A stretch of 44,440 bases of DNA from an uncultured Lachnospiraceae bacterium (GCA_947644545.1 CANRZW010000030.1:1-44440); one strand, 5' to 3'; shown: positions 1 through 9,174, numbered from the stretch's first letter. Translations and numbers: made by a program. The notes: generated from the sequence alone by a model not told the origin.

Positions 1-1
1 C

Positions 2-379
2 GGCAGTATTGAAAAATACACCGAAGCCATGAAACATAATTTAGAGCATTTCTCTGAACTCATGGAAACACAACTAACGGAAGAAGTGAAAGAAATTGGA
101 AAACAATCTGATATTCTGTATGGCAGACTAACCACTAATTTGTCAGAAGATGTTTCCTCCCCTAAAATACAATCCATTGTACACGAACTATTGCGGCTTA
201 TACAGGAAAATAGCACCAGCGTATCCCTCGATAAGCCCTATATCAATGTTCTTATCGACACATATTCAAGCAATTATATCAAAAACATGACTGATAACAA
301 ATATGGAGAGGGGGCTTCTGATTATATCGTAAAAGCGTTCCATTACTACTCGGAGAATAACGCTTCCGAAAACAATTAG
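2..379 (+). CDS. TipAS-domain protein, C-terminal part (MerR-type regulator cut by window edge)
   Basis: The reading frame is open from the window's first bases, so the gene starts upstream and only about the last 125 residues are seen. The stretch ending YGEGASDYIVKAFHYY resembles the end of the TipAS antibiotic-recognition domain, an all-helical ligand-binding module usually found behind a MerR-type helix-turn-helix. Proteins of this type sense peptide antibiotics or other hydrophobic ligands and switch on efflux or resistance genes. The DNA-binding half is not visible here, so whether this is a full MerR regulator is inferred. The stop is at 377-379. Confidence 0.7.
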   Translation, partial: GSIEKYTEAMKHNLEHFSELMETQLTEEVKEIGKQSDILYGRLTTNLSEDVSSPKIQSIVHELLRLIQENSTSVSLDKPYINVLIDTYSSNYIKNMTDNKYGEGASDYIVKAFHYYSENNASENN

Positions 380-533
380 AGGCAACAGGCTCTCTCTAAA
401 AAATATATCCCGACAACTAATCATTCTCGCTATGCCGAAAAATAACTTGCCACACTTTAGAGAGCCTTAGTGACATTTGAATTTTCTTGTGGTATAGTGG
501 ACTTCCACTTTTAAGAAAAGGAGTTGATGATAT

Positions 534-1001
534 ATGCCACAGATGAATAAAGGCGGTAAATTTATTTTCGGAAAATCGCTGATACGAGATGACTTGACAA
601 TCCATCTCCCAACACAGGCTCTTACAGAGTACAACGCCACAGCAGAGAGAAAAGTCTATCTTTTTACTGGAAGCAAGGTCACTGGCGGCTTTTGTGTGAC
701 AAGAAAAGGATTGTTAGAACCATCAAAGTTAGGACACATTCTTACTGATAATCCGGCTTTACTGAATTATCAGACCGCAGAGGGCGAATTTGTCAAATAC
801 AAAGGGCGGTCATACTGTTGGGTAAATATTTCAGAGAATGGTGTAATTCAGCTTAATCAGCAGATATTAGACTTTCTTAATCTGAAGATTGGAATGGAAC
901 TATTGTCTATCCGAAGCAGTGATATAGCTTTTACAATGGGTGCAACCGGTCCCCTGTTGGAAAGAGCCGACAACTATGAGGGCGAAATTCCTCTGTATTA
1001 A
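534..1001 (+). CDS. Uncharacterised 155-aa protein, beta-rich
   Basis: I do not recognise this protein. It is a complete ORF with an AAGGAG site about 10 bases before the ATG. It has no signal peptide and no membrane segment. The C-terminal third (LNLKIGMELLSIRSSDIAF) is reminiscent of the swapped-hairpin AbrB/SpoVT fold, where a short helix is followed by an SIRSSDIA-type strand, but this is a weak impression. Two cysteines and many aromatic residues lie in the centre. It stands alone between the TipAS-domain gene and the convergent short guaA. A DNA-binding or small enzyme role cannot be separated from sequence alone. Confidence 0.75.
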   Translation: MPQMNKGGKFIFGKSLIRDDLTIHLPTQALTEYNATAERKVYLFTGSKVTGGFCVTRKGLLEPSKLGHILTDNPALLNYQTAEGEFVKYKGRSYCWVNISENGVIQLNQQILDFLNLKIGMELLSIRSSDIAFTMGATGPLLERADNYEGEIPLY

Positions 1002-1005
1002 AAAA

Positions 1006-1025
1006 GCAGGTATCATGATACCCGC
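1006..1025 (-). terminator. Hairpin with T-tract on the minus strand
   Basis: GCAGGTATCA is followed directly by TGATACCCGC, giving a 10-bp stem with one mismatch. On the minus strand it is followed by a run of six T, so it works best as a minus-strand terminator behind the short guaA. It lies only a few bases past the stop of the 155-aa plus-strand gene. Confidence 0.5.
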
Positions 1026-1086
1026 CCAAAATCCAGTATTCCTCAAATAATTAGAGCCATTTTAGAGCCAAACGGCATAAAGCACT

Positions 1087-1119
1087 CCCGGAAATGCCCA
1101 TTTTATCAGCATTTCCGGG
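1087..1119 (-). terminator. Strong hairpin after the short guaA
   Basis: CCCGGAAATGC (1087-1097) and GCATTTCCGGG (1109-1119) form a perfect 11-bp stem with an 11-base loop, 10 bases past the guaA stop codon. The T-tract is weak on both strands, so it may act as a convergent transcription barrier or mRNA 3' stabiliser together with the hairpin at 1006-1025. Confidence 0.6.
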
Positions 1120-1129
1120 ATTTTATCCG

Positions 1130-2422
1130 TTACTCGAACTCAATCGTTGCCGGAGGTTTCGGACTCATATCATAGCAAACCCTGTTCACATTCCCAACCT
1201 CCGCCAGAATCCTCTCCGTAATCCTCTCCAGCACATCCCAATCAACCTTCTCAATGGACGCTGTCATCGCATCTATCGTATTGATGGCACGGATGATCAC
1301 CATATACTCAAACACTCTGGCATTGTTCTTCATGCCTACTGACTTAAAGTCCGGAACCACCGTAAAGTACTGCCAAACCTTCTTATCCAGTCCGGCTCTT
1401 GCGAATTCTTCCCGCAGAATCGCATCCGACTCCCTGACTGCTTCCAGCCTGTCTCTGGTGATCGCCCCCAGGCATCTCACACCGAGTCCCGGCCCCGGGA
1501 ACGGCTGTCTGTATACCATATCATGGGGCAGACCCAATTCCACGCCGCAGGCACGCACTTCATCTTTGAAAAGCTGCTTTAACGGTTCCACCAATTCAAA
1601 CTTCAAGTCTTCCGGCAGACCGCCTACATTGTGATGGGATTTTACCATCTTCGCCGTCTTCGTACCGCTCTCGATAATATCCGGATAGATCGTTCCCTGT
1701 CCCAGGAAATCGATTCCCTCCAGTTTCCTTGCTTCCTCCTCAAACACACGGATGAACTCGCCGCCGATGGTCTTCCGTTTCTGTTCGGGATCCGCCACAT
1801 TTTCCAGTTTCCCCAGGAAACGCTCGGAAGCATCCACATAGATCAGATTGGCGTGAAGCTCGTCACGGAACACTTTGACTACGCTTTCAGATTCGTTCTT
1901 GCGCATCAGGCCATGGTTAACATGTACGCACACCAGCTGCTGCCCGATGGCCTTGATCAGCATCGCTGCCACCACGGAAGAATCCACGCCGCCGGACAAT
2001 GCCAGCAACACCTTTCGATCGCCCACCTGCTGCCTGATCAGCTCCACCTGATCCTCGATAAAATTCTTCATATTCCAGTTAGCTTCTACACCGCACTCCT
2101 CGAAAATGAATTGCTTCAAAGTCTCCTGATCAGGAAGGCTGCTTAACTTTTTCTCGCATTTAGACTGTGGATAATCTACGGAGAGCATAGGAATACCCAG
2201 ATCGTAAAGTTCCGTCCTGACTTCCACTTCCTGTCCATCAACAACACGGTTCTCACCGCCATTTAATATAATACCTTTAACATTTTTCAAAGCCTTCACT
2301 TCGTCTACGGTGATATCGTGCGGGTGGATCTCGCTGTATACCCCCAAGTCACGAATTTGTCGGGCGATCACGGTATTTTGCGTACTGCCCAAATCCAAAA
2401 TTACGATCAGATCCTGTTTCAT
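1130..2422 (-). CDS. GMP synthase-like protein with shortened, catalytically empty glutaminase domain
   Basis: 430 aa. The C-terminal ATP-pyrophosphatase part is complete: PP-loop SGGVDSS at residues 143-149, the SHHNVGGLP and QPFPGPGLG signatures, and the GMP synthase dimerisation tail ending KPPATIEFE. This half adenylates XMP and aminates it to GMP. The N-terminal class I glutaminase domain is cut to about 90 residues. After LGIPML, where normal GuaA continues with the nucleophile motif GxCYGxQ, the chain goes straight to the linker. The Cys and the His/Glu pair are all absent. Compared with the full-length paralogue at 20049-21590, the PP-loop sits exactly 80 residues earlier. It would need free ammonia or a separate glutaminase, or it may serve another nucleotide or regulatory role. 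A promoter lies upstream at 2515-2544. Confidence 0.9.
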   Translation of the reverse strand: MKQDLIVILDLGSTQNTVIARQIRDLGVYSEIHPHDITVDEVKALKNVKGIILNGGENRVVDGQEVEVRTELYDLGIPMLSVDYPQSKCEKKLSSLPDQETLKQFIFEECGVEANWNMKNFIEDQVELIRQQVGDRKVLLALSGGVDSSVVAAMLIKAIGQQLVCVHVNHGLMRKNESESVVKVFRDELHANLIYVDASERFLGKLENVADPEQKRKTIGGEFIRVFEEEARKLEGIDFLGQGTIYPDIIESGTKTAKMVKSHHNVGGLPEDLKFELVEPLKQLFKDEVRACGVELGLPHDMVYRQPFPGPGLGVRCLGAITRDRLEAVRESDAILREEFARAGLDKKVWQYFTVVPDFKSVGMKNNARVFEYMVIIRAINTIDAMTASIEKVDWDVLERITERILAEVGNVNRVCYDMSPKPPATIEFE

Positions 2423-2514
2423 AGAAAACGGCCTCCTTATCCTTTAACCTTCGTCTTTTTAGCTGCCTCTTATCCTGCTGCATAAATTGTAATGATACTT
2501 TTTCTTTGATAAGT

Positions 2515-2544
2515 ATTATATAGTAACTCACAGCCCACGGTCAA
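2515..2544 (-). promoter_or_regulatory. Sigma-A-type promoter for the short guaA
   Basis: Reading the minus strand, TTGACC (2544-2539) is followed 18 bases later by TATAAT (2520-2515). This leaves a leader of roughly 85 bases before the guaA ATG at 2422. No purine riboswitch core was recognised in the leader. Confidence 0.6.
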
Positions 2545-2605
2545 GCAGTCAGTTTATATCCGTCCAAAGGCCCATAATATCGATACAGTAAACGTTTCGA
2601 CCTGC

Positions 2606-2746
2606 CTATCTCATTCTAACTATTTCATTCTAGCCGTTTTCATTCTATCTATCCCATTCTAACTATTTCATTCTGCCTGTCTCATTCTAGCTATTTCATT
2701 CTGACTATTTCGCTCCATCTATTTTATTATGGTTGTTTCATTCAGC
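2606..2746. repeat. Ten-copy degenerate 14-bp tandem repeat
   Basis: The unit is close to CTATTTCATTCTAA. Nine copies are 14 bases long and the third has one extra base; the last three copies are more diverged. The array lies in the roughly 590-base space between the divergent short guaA and degV. It has no spacers, so it is not a CRISPR array. It looks like a minisatellite or an array of binding sites. Confidence 0.85.
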
Positions 2747-3010
2747 ATTCTTACATAGTATTAAAAACTATTAAAAATAGTTTTTGCAATCCAAACAATT
2801 GCATTTCACATCCAAACGTAGTATTCTATATATCGACATCACCAAATGACAATATCAGGAAAACATCCTACAGGAATTCTTAGATTCTAAAAGACCTTTG
2901 AAACTCCCTGCAGTTTTTGAAACATAATCGTAAGAATTAAAATGAGGAAAATGAGAAATCATCCTCATCACATTTTGTATCTGAACGAAGCGAAAGGAAT
3001 GGATATAACC

Positions 3011-3916
3011 ATGACAGAATCATTTCATATTATCAGCGATGGTTCCTGCGATCTGCCGACAGAGCTTGTGCAGGAAAAGAATATCACCGTAGTGCCTTTC
3101 TACGTATCTTTCGATGATACGCATTATTATAAAGAAAATGTAGAGATCGGCATCCGGGACTTCTATCAACAGATGGTCGAGAGAAAAGGCGTATACCCCA
3201 AATCCTCTATGCCTTCCATTCAGGATTACGAGGAGGCCTTCCTGCCCTTTGCCGAGATTGAAATGCCGGTAATCTGCATCTGCATCACCACAAAATTCAG
3301 CGGTTCCATGCAGTCTGCCCTCAACGCGAAAGCCCTGATCCTGGAAAAATATCCGCAGGCACAGATCACCGTCATCGACGCTACCATCAATACCGTCCTG
3401 CAGGGGCAGTATGTTCTGGAGGCGGCAGCGCTCCGGGATCACGGCGTCAGTTATCAGGACGCCATTGTGCGGCTGGAAGAGATCAAAAGCACCGGAAGAA
3501 TCTTTTTTACAGTGGGAAACATGGAATACTTAAAACACGGCGGACGGATCGGCAAAGTAGCCGCTCTTGCAGGCGGCGCACTGGATATCCGTCCCGTGAT
3601 CACATTGAAGCAGGGCGAAATCTTCCCCTCCGGTATCGACAGGGGAAGAAAACGCACCGCCAGAAAAGCGCTTAACCTGCTGCTGGAATACCTGCAGGAA
3701 AGCAGCCTTGGAATCGAATGTTACAGCATTGCAGTAGGTTACGGCTATGACCGGGAGGAAGGACTTGCCTTCCGCGATCAGGCATTATCCTTCCTGCAGG
3801 AAAAGGGCTTCGCCATCACCGAGATACCTTTATACCAGATCGGGGCGACCATCGGCGTGCATACCGGCCCATACCCGCTGGGCTTTGGCATCATCGAACG
3901 CGGCATCCACAATTAA
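3011..3916 (+). CDS. DegV family fatty-acid-binding protein
   Basis: About 301 aa from the chosen start. Family marks are the N-terminal SDGSCDLP, the TTKFSGSMQSA loop and the HGGRIGK segment, which in known DegV/FakB proteins shape the pocket for a single bound fatty acid. FakB proteins present fatty acids to the kinase FakA for entry into phospholipid synthesis; no fakA is seen here. The ATG at 3011 is preferred because GAAAGGA lies about 12 bases upstream; in-frame ATGs at 2942 and 2999 are possible but less well placed. The gene is monocistronic and is followed by the convergent glgX gene 11 bases later. The ligand is unknown. Confidence 0.9.
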   Translation: MTESFHIISDGSCDLPTELVQEKNITVVPFYVSFDDTHYYKENVEIGIRDFYQQMVERKGVYPKSSMPSIQDYEEAFLPFAEIEMPVICICITTKFSGSMQSALNAKALILEKYPQAQITVIDATINTVLQGQYVLEAAALRDHGVSYQDAIVRLEEIKSTGRIFFTVGNMEYLKHGGRIGKVAALAGGALDIRPVITLKQGEIFPSGIDRGRKRTARKALNLLLEYLQESSLGIECYSIAVGYGYDREEGLAFRDQALSFLQEKGFAITEIPLYQIGATIGVHTGPYPLGFGIIERGIHN

Positions 3917-3927
3917 TCGTTTTATGT

Positions 3928-6030
3928 CTATGCCACGAAAATGCATACGCTGCGAGCGCCAACCGTAACTTTATTCTCCGGCAGCCTGCTCATACCCTGC
4001 TGCCCCGGTATATAATGCTGCAGATATCTGCCGCTTGTATCCGCTGCCACGTACCAGACTTTTCCGCCTTGCAGCGCGGGCAGCCAGAACTCCTGGTCCT
4101 CCCAGAAAACATTGACCGCCAGGCAGACGATATCATCATGCCCGTTGCCCCGATCGTCCACTTCGACTCTGCCGGCATAGATTACCCGCAGCACTTTCGT
4201 CTCGGCATCGGCACCCATCACCTGAATCTCCGGGAAACCGCACCAGCTGTTGCCTGCAAACTTCCGCAATACCGGATGCGCCTTGCGGAAGGCTGCCATA
4301 TATTTGCAGAATTCAAAATGCGCTCTGTTTTTCTCCAAATCCCTCCAGTTCAACCATGAGATCTCATTATCCTGACAATAAGCATTGTTATTGCCGAACT
4401 GTGTATTCAGGAATTCATCTCCGGAAAAGAACATCGGTGTCCCGCGGCTACACATCAGCACCGCAAAGGCATTCATAGCCAGCCGCCTGCGCAGCATAAG
4501 AACCCCCTCATCCTCCGTATCCCCTTCCGCGCCGCAGTTCCAGCTGCGATTATCGTCGCATCCGTCCGTATTGCCCCAGCCGTTGGCCTCATTATGCTTT
4601 TCATTATAAGAATACAGATCCCAGAGGGTGAAGCCGTCATGACAGGTCAGGAAATTCACGGATGCATTGTTCCCTCTCCATTCCGGATTGTAGATATCCC
4701 GGGAACCGGTGATGCGCCTTGCCGCCACCTCCCACATGCCAAAATCCCCTTTCAGGAAATTGCGCATGTCATCCCGGTATCTGCCGTTCCATTCCGCCCA
4801 ACGGCTCCAGGACGGAAAGCTCCCAACCTGGTAAAGTCCGCCTGCATCCCACGCCTCGGCGATCAGCTTCACATTCCCCAGGATCGGGTCAAAAGCAAGG
4901 CTCTGCAGAAGCGGCGGCTTACTCATGGGCGAACCGTCCTCATTCCGCCCCAGAATCGTAGCAAGATCGAAACGGAAACCGTCCACATGATAGGCCGTTG
5001 TCCAGTAGCGCAGACATTCCAGAATCATCTGATGCACGATGGGATGATTGCAATTTAAGGTATTGCCACAGCCGCTGAAATTATAGTAATTCCCGTCCGG
5101 TGTCAGCATATAGTAGATATTATTGTCAAATCCTTTGAAGGAAAAGCAGGGTCCGCGCTCGTCTCCCTCCGCCGTGTGGTTGAACACCACGTCCAGAATG
5201 CACTCTATACCATTCTCATGAAGAGCGCTGATCAGCTCCTTCAATTCCGTTCCTTCTTTATTATATTCCACCTTCGCCGTGTAACTGGTGTTGGGCGCAA
5301 AGAAGCAGACTGTGTTATAACCCCAGTAATTCATCACCGGTTTGTCGTCCACCACCCGATAATCCCGCATCTCATCAAACTCGAAGATCGGCATCAGCTC
5401 CACCGCATTGATCCCCAGCTCTTTTAAATAAGGAATCTTCTCCCTGAGTCCCGCAAAAGTGCCCGGGTGCTTGACACCGGAAGAATCATGCTTCGTGAAT
5501 CCTCTCACATGCATCTCGTAGATGATCAGATCTTCCATCGGAATCAGAGGTTGTCCGGAATCTTTCCAGTCGAAATCGTCCTTCACCACTCTTGCCCGGT
5601 AAACATCGCCTTCCATCTGTGGTATGCCCCACAGCCGCTGACCCGCCACAGCCTTGGCATAGATATCTAAAAGCGTATTATTTTTGTTGAATAAAAGCCC
5701 TTCCTTCGGGTCGTAGGGCCCGTCCATCCGATAAGCATACTCGAAATCATGTACATTCAGCCCGAATACGATCATGGAATACACTTTCCCGATCTTATAG
5801 TTCTCCGGAAACTTCAACACGGCATAGGGCTCCGCCTCCATCCGCTTGAACAAAAGCAATTCACAGGATGTAGCGCCGTAAGAGTACACCGTGAAATTCA
5901 CCCCGCAGGGAATCGCGGTAGCGCCGTTTACCTCGTACATACCGGGCCGCACTTCAAATCCGTTGATCACATCCATTGGCTCCATATGAATCCTGCTGAT
6001 CGGAGCTTCAAGAAGACCTTTTGTTTCCAT
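3928..6030 (-). CDS. glgX: GlgX-type glycogen debranching enzyme (GH13, isoamylase-like)
   Basis: 700 aa, full length for the family. An N-terminal CBM48-like domain (about residues 25-120) precedes the GH13 barrel. The four conserved regions are visible: DVVFNH near 280, GFRFDLATIL with nucleophile Asp355, LIAEAWD with acid/base Glu392, and LTCHDGFTLWDL with Asp465. It would cut alpha-1,6 branches of glycogen or limit dextrins in the cytoplasm; there is no signal peptide. A GGGGGAATGTGAA site lies just before the ATG. It is on the same strand as the carbohydrate locus upstream but separated from it by about 170 bases, so it is probably its own unit. An isoamylase or pullulanase specificity cannot be fully excluded. 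Confidence 0.93.
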   Translation of the reverse strand: METKGLLEAPISRIHMEPMDVINGFEVRPGMYEVNGATAIPCGVNFTVYSYGATSCELLLFKRMEAEPYAVLKFPENYKIGKVYSMIVFGLNVHDFEYAYRMDGPYDPKEGLLFNKNNTLLDIYAKAVAGQRLWGIPQMEGDVYRARVVKDDFDWKDSGQPLIPMEDLIIYEMHVRGFTKHDSSGVKHPGTFAGLREKIPYLKELGINAVELMPIFEFDEMRDYRVVDDKPVMNYWGYNTVCFFAPNTSYTAKVEYNKEGTELKELISALHENGIECILDVVFNHTAEGDERGPCFSFKGFDNNIYYMLTPDGNYYNFSGCGNTLNCNHPIVHQMILECLRYWTTAYHVDGFRFDLATILGRNEDGSPMSKPPLLQSLAFDPILGNVKLIAEAWDAGGLYQVGSFPSWSRWAEWNGRYRDDMRNFLKGDFGMWEVAARRITGSRDIYNPEWRGNNASVNFLTCHDGFTLWDLYSYNEKHNEANGWGNTDGCDDNRSWNCGAEGDTEDEGVLMLRRRLAMNAFAVLMCSRGTPMFFSGDEFLNTQFGNNNAYCQDNEISWLNWRDLEKNRAHFEFCKYMAAFRKAHPVLRKFAGNSWCGFPEIQVMGADAETKVLRVIYAGRVEVDDRGNGHDDIVCLAVNVFWEDQEFWLPALQGGKVWYVAADTSGRYLQHYIPGQQGMSRLPENKVTVGARSVCIFVA

Positions 6031-6203
6031 TTCACATTCCCCCTGTCGTTATTTTTCACAAATATTCTTTTCCATTTTATCAAAAATATGCCAATTTATC
6101 CAGATATTTCTTAATAAATCAACAAGACTGAAATCAACAAGACATACTCTGTAAAACAGGGAAAATAATTGAGGGTTATTATCGAAAATACTCGGTTCGT
6201 GAA

Positions 6204-7214
6204 TCAATGAGTAATATTGGCAGGGCAAAGATAAGGCCTCTCTCCACGCTCATTGGATGCCCATTTACCGTCCTCTGTTTCAAATCCCAGATCAAATCCA
6301 TCATGATAGGCGATCCCCAGCTCCTCGATTTTCCGATTGCCGCCATTGTACCATGCCATGTAACCGGTCTTTGTTTCCATCACCTGCATTTTGCAGATAC
6401 AGTTATGATCCCACGCGCCTTCGGAACCTGCTATTACAGGATTCGACGGATGCCGCTGCCACCCTGTGATGCCGTCTCTCGATCTGGCGAGGCCATTGCT
6501 TCCACGCATATCCGCATCATTTCCCAGATAGGACATATAGTACCAGCCGTCGCGTTTCCATACAAACGGCGCCGAAACCTTTGCCATTTCCCAGGGGATA
6601 TTTCCGTCCGGAACAAAAACAGGATTCCCCGGATACTTCACCCAATGGATACCGTCTTCACTTGTCGCATAGCCCAGCGCATCGGATTCCGTACCCGCTG
6701 TGGCGCCGCCTGCATACCACATCTTAAACAGCTTTTCCTCTTCATCATACATCACATTCGGCGTCCAGATCACTTGATTTTCCCAGGGATGATCCGGCCG
6801 CAGCACCGGACTTGTCAGGGGCTTTGACCAATGGATTCCATCATCACTGACCGCATAACCGATCGCGGCCAAAAGCGCCCCACTCCAGATCATATGCCCG
6901 GTATACCACATATGATATTTTCCATCCCGCTTCAATACCGAAGGGCGGCTTACCTTATCCGCCTCCCACCAGGAGTCAAGAACTCTTGTCAGAACACACT
7001 GCGGCAGCTCCCAGCTTATTCCATCGGTACTCGTAGTATACATGATGGCTTTCGCCGGCCTCCACGAAAACCACATTTTATAGATTCCGTCTTCCCTGAT
7101 AATATAGCTGTCATACATGGTACTTAAGGACGGCTCCAGCAAAGGATTGCCATCCATCTTTTTCCATCCTGCCGTCGTTCCCGTCGGCAGAGGTCTATAT
7201 CCTTTTCTATTCAT
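6204..7214 (-). CDS. Five-bladed beta-propeller glycosidase-like protein, second of a tandem pair
   Basis: 335 aa from the ATG at 7214, chosen because GGAGGG lies five bases upstream. The protein is built from repeats with an Asp-box-like turn (STDGISW, SDDGIHW, SEDGIHW, SRDGITGW) alternating with MWY/MWF strands. That is the pattern of the five-bladed propellers of the GH32/43/68/117/130 group. The C-terminal AYHDGFDLGF closes the ring. There is no signal peptide, so it would act in the cytoplasm on imported oligosaccharide. It is a clear paralogue of the protein encoded just upstream (7255-8283), 40 bases away, and forms the last gene of the ABC/two-component operon. I cannot assign a glycoside hydrolase family or substrate; a phosphorylase or non-catalytic role is possible. 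Confidence 0.8.
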   Translation of the reverse strand: MNRKGYRPLPTGTTAGWKKMDGNPLLEPSLSTMYDSYIIREDGIYKMWFSWRPAKAIMYTTSTDGISWELPQCVLTRVLDSWWEADKVSRPSVLKRDGKYHMWYTGHMIWSGALLAAIGYAVSDDGIHWSKPLTSPVLRPDHPWENQVIWTPNVMYDEEEKLFKMWYAGGATAGTESDALGYATSEDGIHWVKYPGNPVFVPDGNIPWEMAKVSAPFVWKRDGWYYMSYLGNDADMRGSNGLARSRDGITGWQRHPSNPVIAGSEGAWDHNCICKMQVMETKTGYMAWYNGGNRKIEELGIAYHDGFDLGFETEDGKWASNERGERPYLCPANITH

Positions 7215-7254
7215 GATACCCTCCATGATTCCGCTTCGCCTCAACACCGACTTA

Positions 7255-8283
7255 CTAATCTTGCACGGCGTAAATACCCATAAGCAATTTATCTCTCACA
7301 TATAGATTGTTTTCCCACGTTCCGTCGTCTACACCGCGCTCATCACCGCCTGCATAATCAAATCCCAGATCGAACCCCTGATGATACGCAATGCCAATCT
7401 CCTCAAAGCGGCTGCCAATTCCCTTATACCACACTCTGTATCCGTCTTCTGTTCTATGTACGCTCATTTTTCCTGCCCCGCGCCAATCCCAGTATCCGTC
7501 TGTCCCTGCAATCACCGGATTTGCCGGATTACGCTGCCAGTCAGTCACGCCGTCCCTGGAGCGTGCAATCCCGATCCCCGGCACGCCGTCACCGTCTTCT
7601 CCCACATAAAACATGGTATAGGAACCATTTTCCTCCCGACAGACGAAACAGGAAAGAACTCTGGCGCTCTCCCAGTATTTCTCCTTATTCGGTATGAAGA
7701 CCGGCTGATCCTGGATACGTTCCCAATGAATACCGTCCCTGCTTGCTGCCGCTCCGATAACATTCGGTTCCGTAATCCTGCCGGCTGAATACCACATGCG
7801 AAAACTCTCTCCTTCCCATATCACATGGGGATACATGACTGCGATGTTTTCCCAATCGGTCGTGGGAACAAGTACCGGCGCTTCATGCTTGTCCCAATGA
7901 ATGCCGTCGCGGCTGACCGCATAACCGATACAACAGCGGGGCGCCGTGATCTCCGTAGGATATACCCTTCCCGTATACCACATATGGTAAATGCCGTCTT
8001 TGTGAACCACCGCAGGCTGACTGACCTCGTGAATCTCCCAGTCTGAATCATATCTCGGCGTCAACACAAGTCTCGGCATTTCCCAATCGACTCCATCCTG
8101 ACTTTCCGTATAGGCAATACACCGCACCGGCTGCCAGGTAAACCACATCTTATAGATGCCATTCTCCCGGATGACATGACAATCCGTACAGTTGCCAAGG
8201 GCTCCGCCCAATACCGGACCATACTTTTCCGGTTTCCAGCCGGCAGTCATCCCCCTCGGTTTCAGTTTATATCCACCTTCCAT
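7255..8283 (-). CDS. Five-bladed beta-propeller glycosidase-like protein, first of a tandem pair
   Basis: 342 aa with a GAGGAGAG site upstream of the ATG. It follows the same plan as its neighbour: an AGW opening near the N terminus, then SQDGVDW, SRDGIHW, SRDGIHW and SRDGVTDW turns, with KMWF, HMWY, RMWY and VWY strands, ending in AYHQGFDLGF. The two proteins align along their whole length, so they arose by gene duplication and have diverged since. No secretion signal is seen. It lies 72 bases after the YesN-type regulator in the same direction, which ties it to the sugar transport operon. The fold suggests action on a glycoside; the catalytic acids are not certain from sequence. Confidence 0.8.
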   Translation of the reverse strand: MEGGYKLKPRGMTAGWKPEKYGPVLGGALGNCTDCHVIRENGIYKMWFTWQPVRCIAYTESQDGVDWEMPRLVLTPRYDSDWEIHEVSQPAVVHKDGIYHMWYTGRVYPTEITAPRCCIGYAVSRDGIHWDKHEAPVLVPTTDWENIAVMYPHVIWEGESFRMWYSAGRITEPNVIGAAASRDGIHWERIQDQPVFIPNKEKYWESARVLSCFVCREENGSYTMFYVGEDGDGVPGIGIARSRDGVTDWQRNPANPVIAGTDGYWDWRGAGKMSVHRTEDGYRVWYKGIGSRFEEIGIAYHQGFDLGFDYAGGDERGVDDGTWENNLYVRDKLLMGIYAVQD

Positions 8284-8355
8284 TTTCTTCTCTCCTCACT
8301 CTTTTCCGACATCCGTCAAACCTGCGCTCCCTGTCCGTCCCGGCACAGATCCTGC

Positions 8356-9174
8356 TCATAACTTCTTGATGTTCGATTTCCTCTGTTCCCGGTACTGTCT
8401 CGGTGTACATCCCAGCCTGTTCTTAAAAACCTTAATGAAATAGCCGCTGTCATTGTACCCGACCAGTTCCGCGATCTCTGTAATCTTAAACTCCGGACGC
8501 ATCAGCAGTTCTTCCGCCTTCCGGATCCTCAGATTACAGAGGTATTCTTTGAAATTGATCCCTGTTTTTTTCTTAAAACACAGGGAAAGATAATCCGGGT
8601 CGATATAGAATTTCCCGGCGATATCCTGCAGACTGATCTCCTGACAGTAATTATCATTTACATACCGGATCACCCGCTCCATGTTGTCTGTATAGGTATC
8701 ATCGTTGTCATTTTCCGATGTGGAAACAACGATCTGGCTTCCGTACTTTTTGATTCTGTTTCTCATTTCACTGTACAGAGCCTTATGTTTCTTCCGTTCT
8801 CCGATCACTTCCAGCGCTCTTTGGAATACCCTCTCGATATCCTCTTCCCGAGTCGGTTTTAACAGATAATCAAAAGCCTGCTCTCGAATGGCCTCATGCA
8901 CATATTCAAATTTTCTGTGTGCGCTCAGAAGGATGACCAGCACATCCGGTAATATGGTTTTGATCTGTCTGAGAAGAGACAGCCCGTCGGTATTGGGCAT
9001 CACAACATCGGTTATGATAATCTGCGGTTTCAGCTCCACGCACAGGGCCAGACACTCGTCTCCATCCTCCGCTTCTCCTACTACGGTAACGCCGGGAACG
9101 CAGGTTTCAATAATGTCCCTGATCAACACCCGTACCATGCTTTCATCATCTGTAATCATTACCCTGACCGCCAT
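8356..9174 (-). CDS. YesN-type response regulator with AraC DNA-binding domain
   Basis: 272 aa from the ATG at 9174, which has GAGAGGGGG seven bases upstream; the ATG at 9180 is too close to that site. The receiver domain shows the acidic pair at residues 9-10, phospho-acceptor Asp56 in ITDVVMP, and the LKPT lysine motif near 106. The C-terminal 100 residues are a double helix-turn-helix of AraC type (ISLQDIAGKFYIDPDYLS, then ITEIAELVGYNDSGYFIKVF). In known operons such regulators are phosphorylated by a YesM-type kinase and activate linked sugar ABC transporter and glycosidase genes. The cognate kinase is encoded directly upstream, and the likely targets are the transporter and propeller genes here. 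Confidence 0.93.
   Translation of the reverse strand: MAVRVMITDDESMVRVLIRDIIETCVPGVTVVGEAEDGDECLALCVELKPQIIITDVVMPNTDGLSLLRQIKTILPDVLVILLSAHRKFEYVHEAIREQAFDYLLKPTREEDIERVFQRALEVIGERKKHKALYSEMRNRIKKYGSQIVVSTSENDNDDTYTDNMERVIRYVNDNYCQEISLQDIAGKFYIDPDYLSLCFKKKTGINFKEYLCNLRIRKAEELLMRPEFKITEIAELVGYNDSGYFIKVFKNRLGCTPRQYREQRKSNIKKL

Noticed and set aside
2606..2746. CRISPR array
   Set aside because: Units are 14 bases, directly adjacent and without spacers; no cas genes are present.
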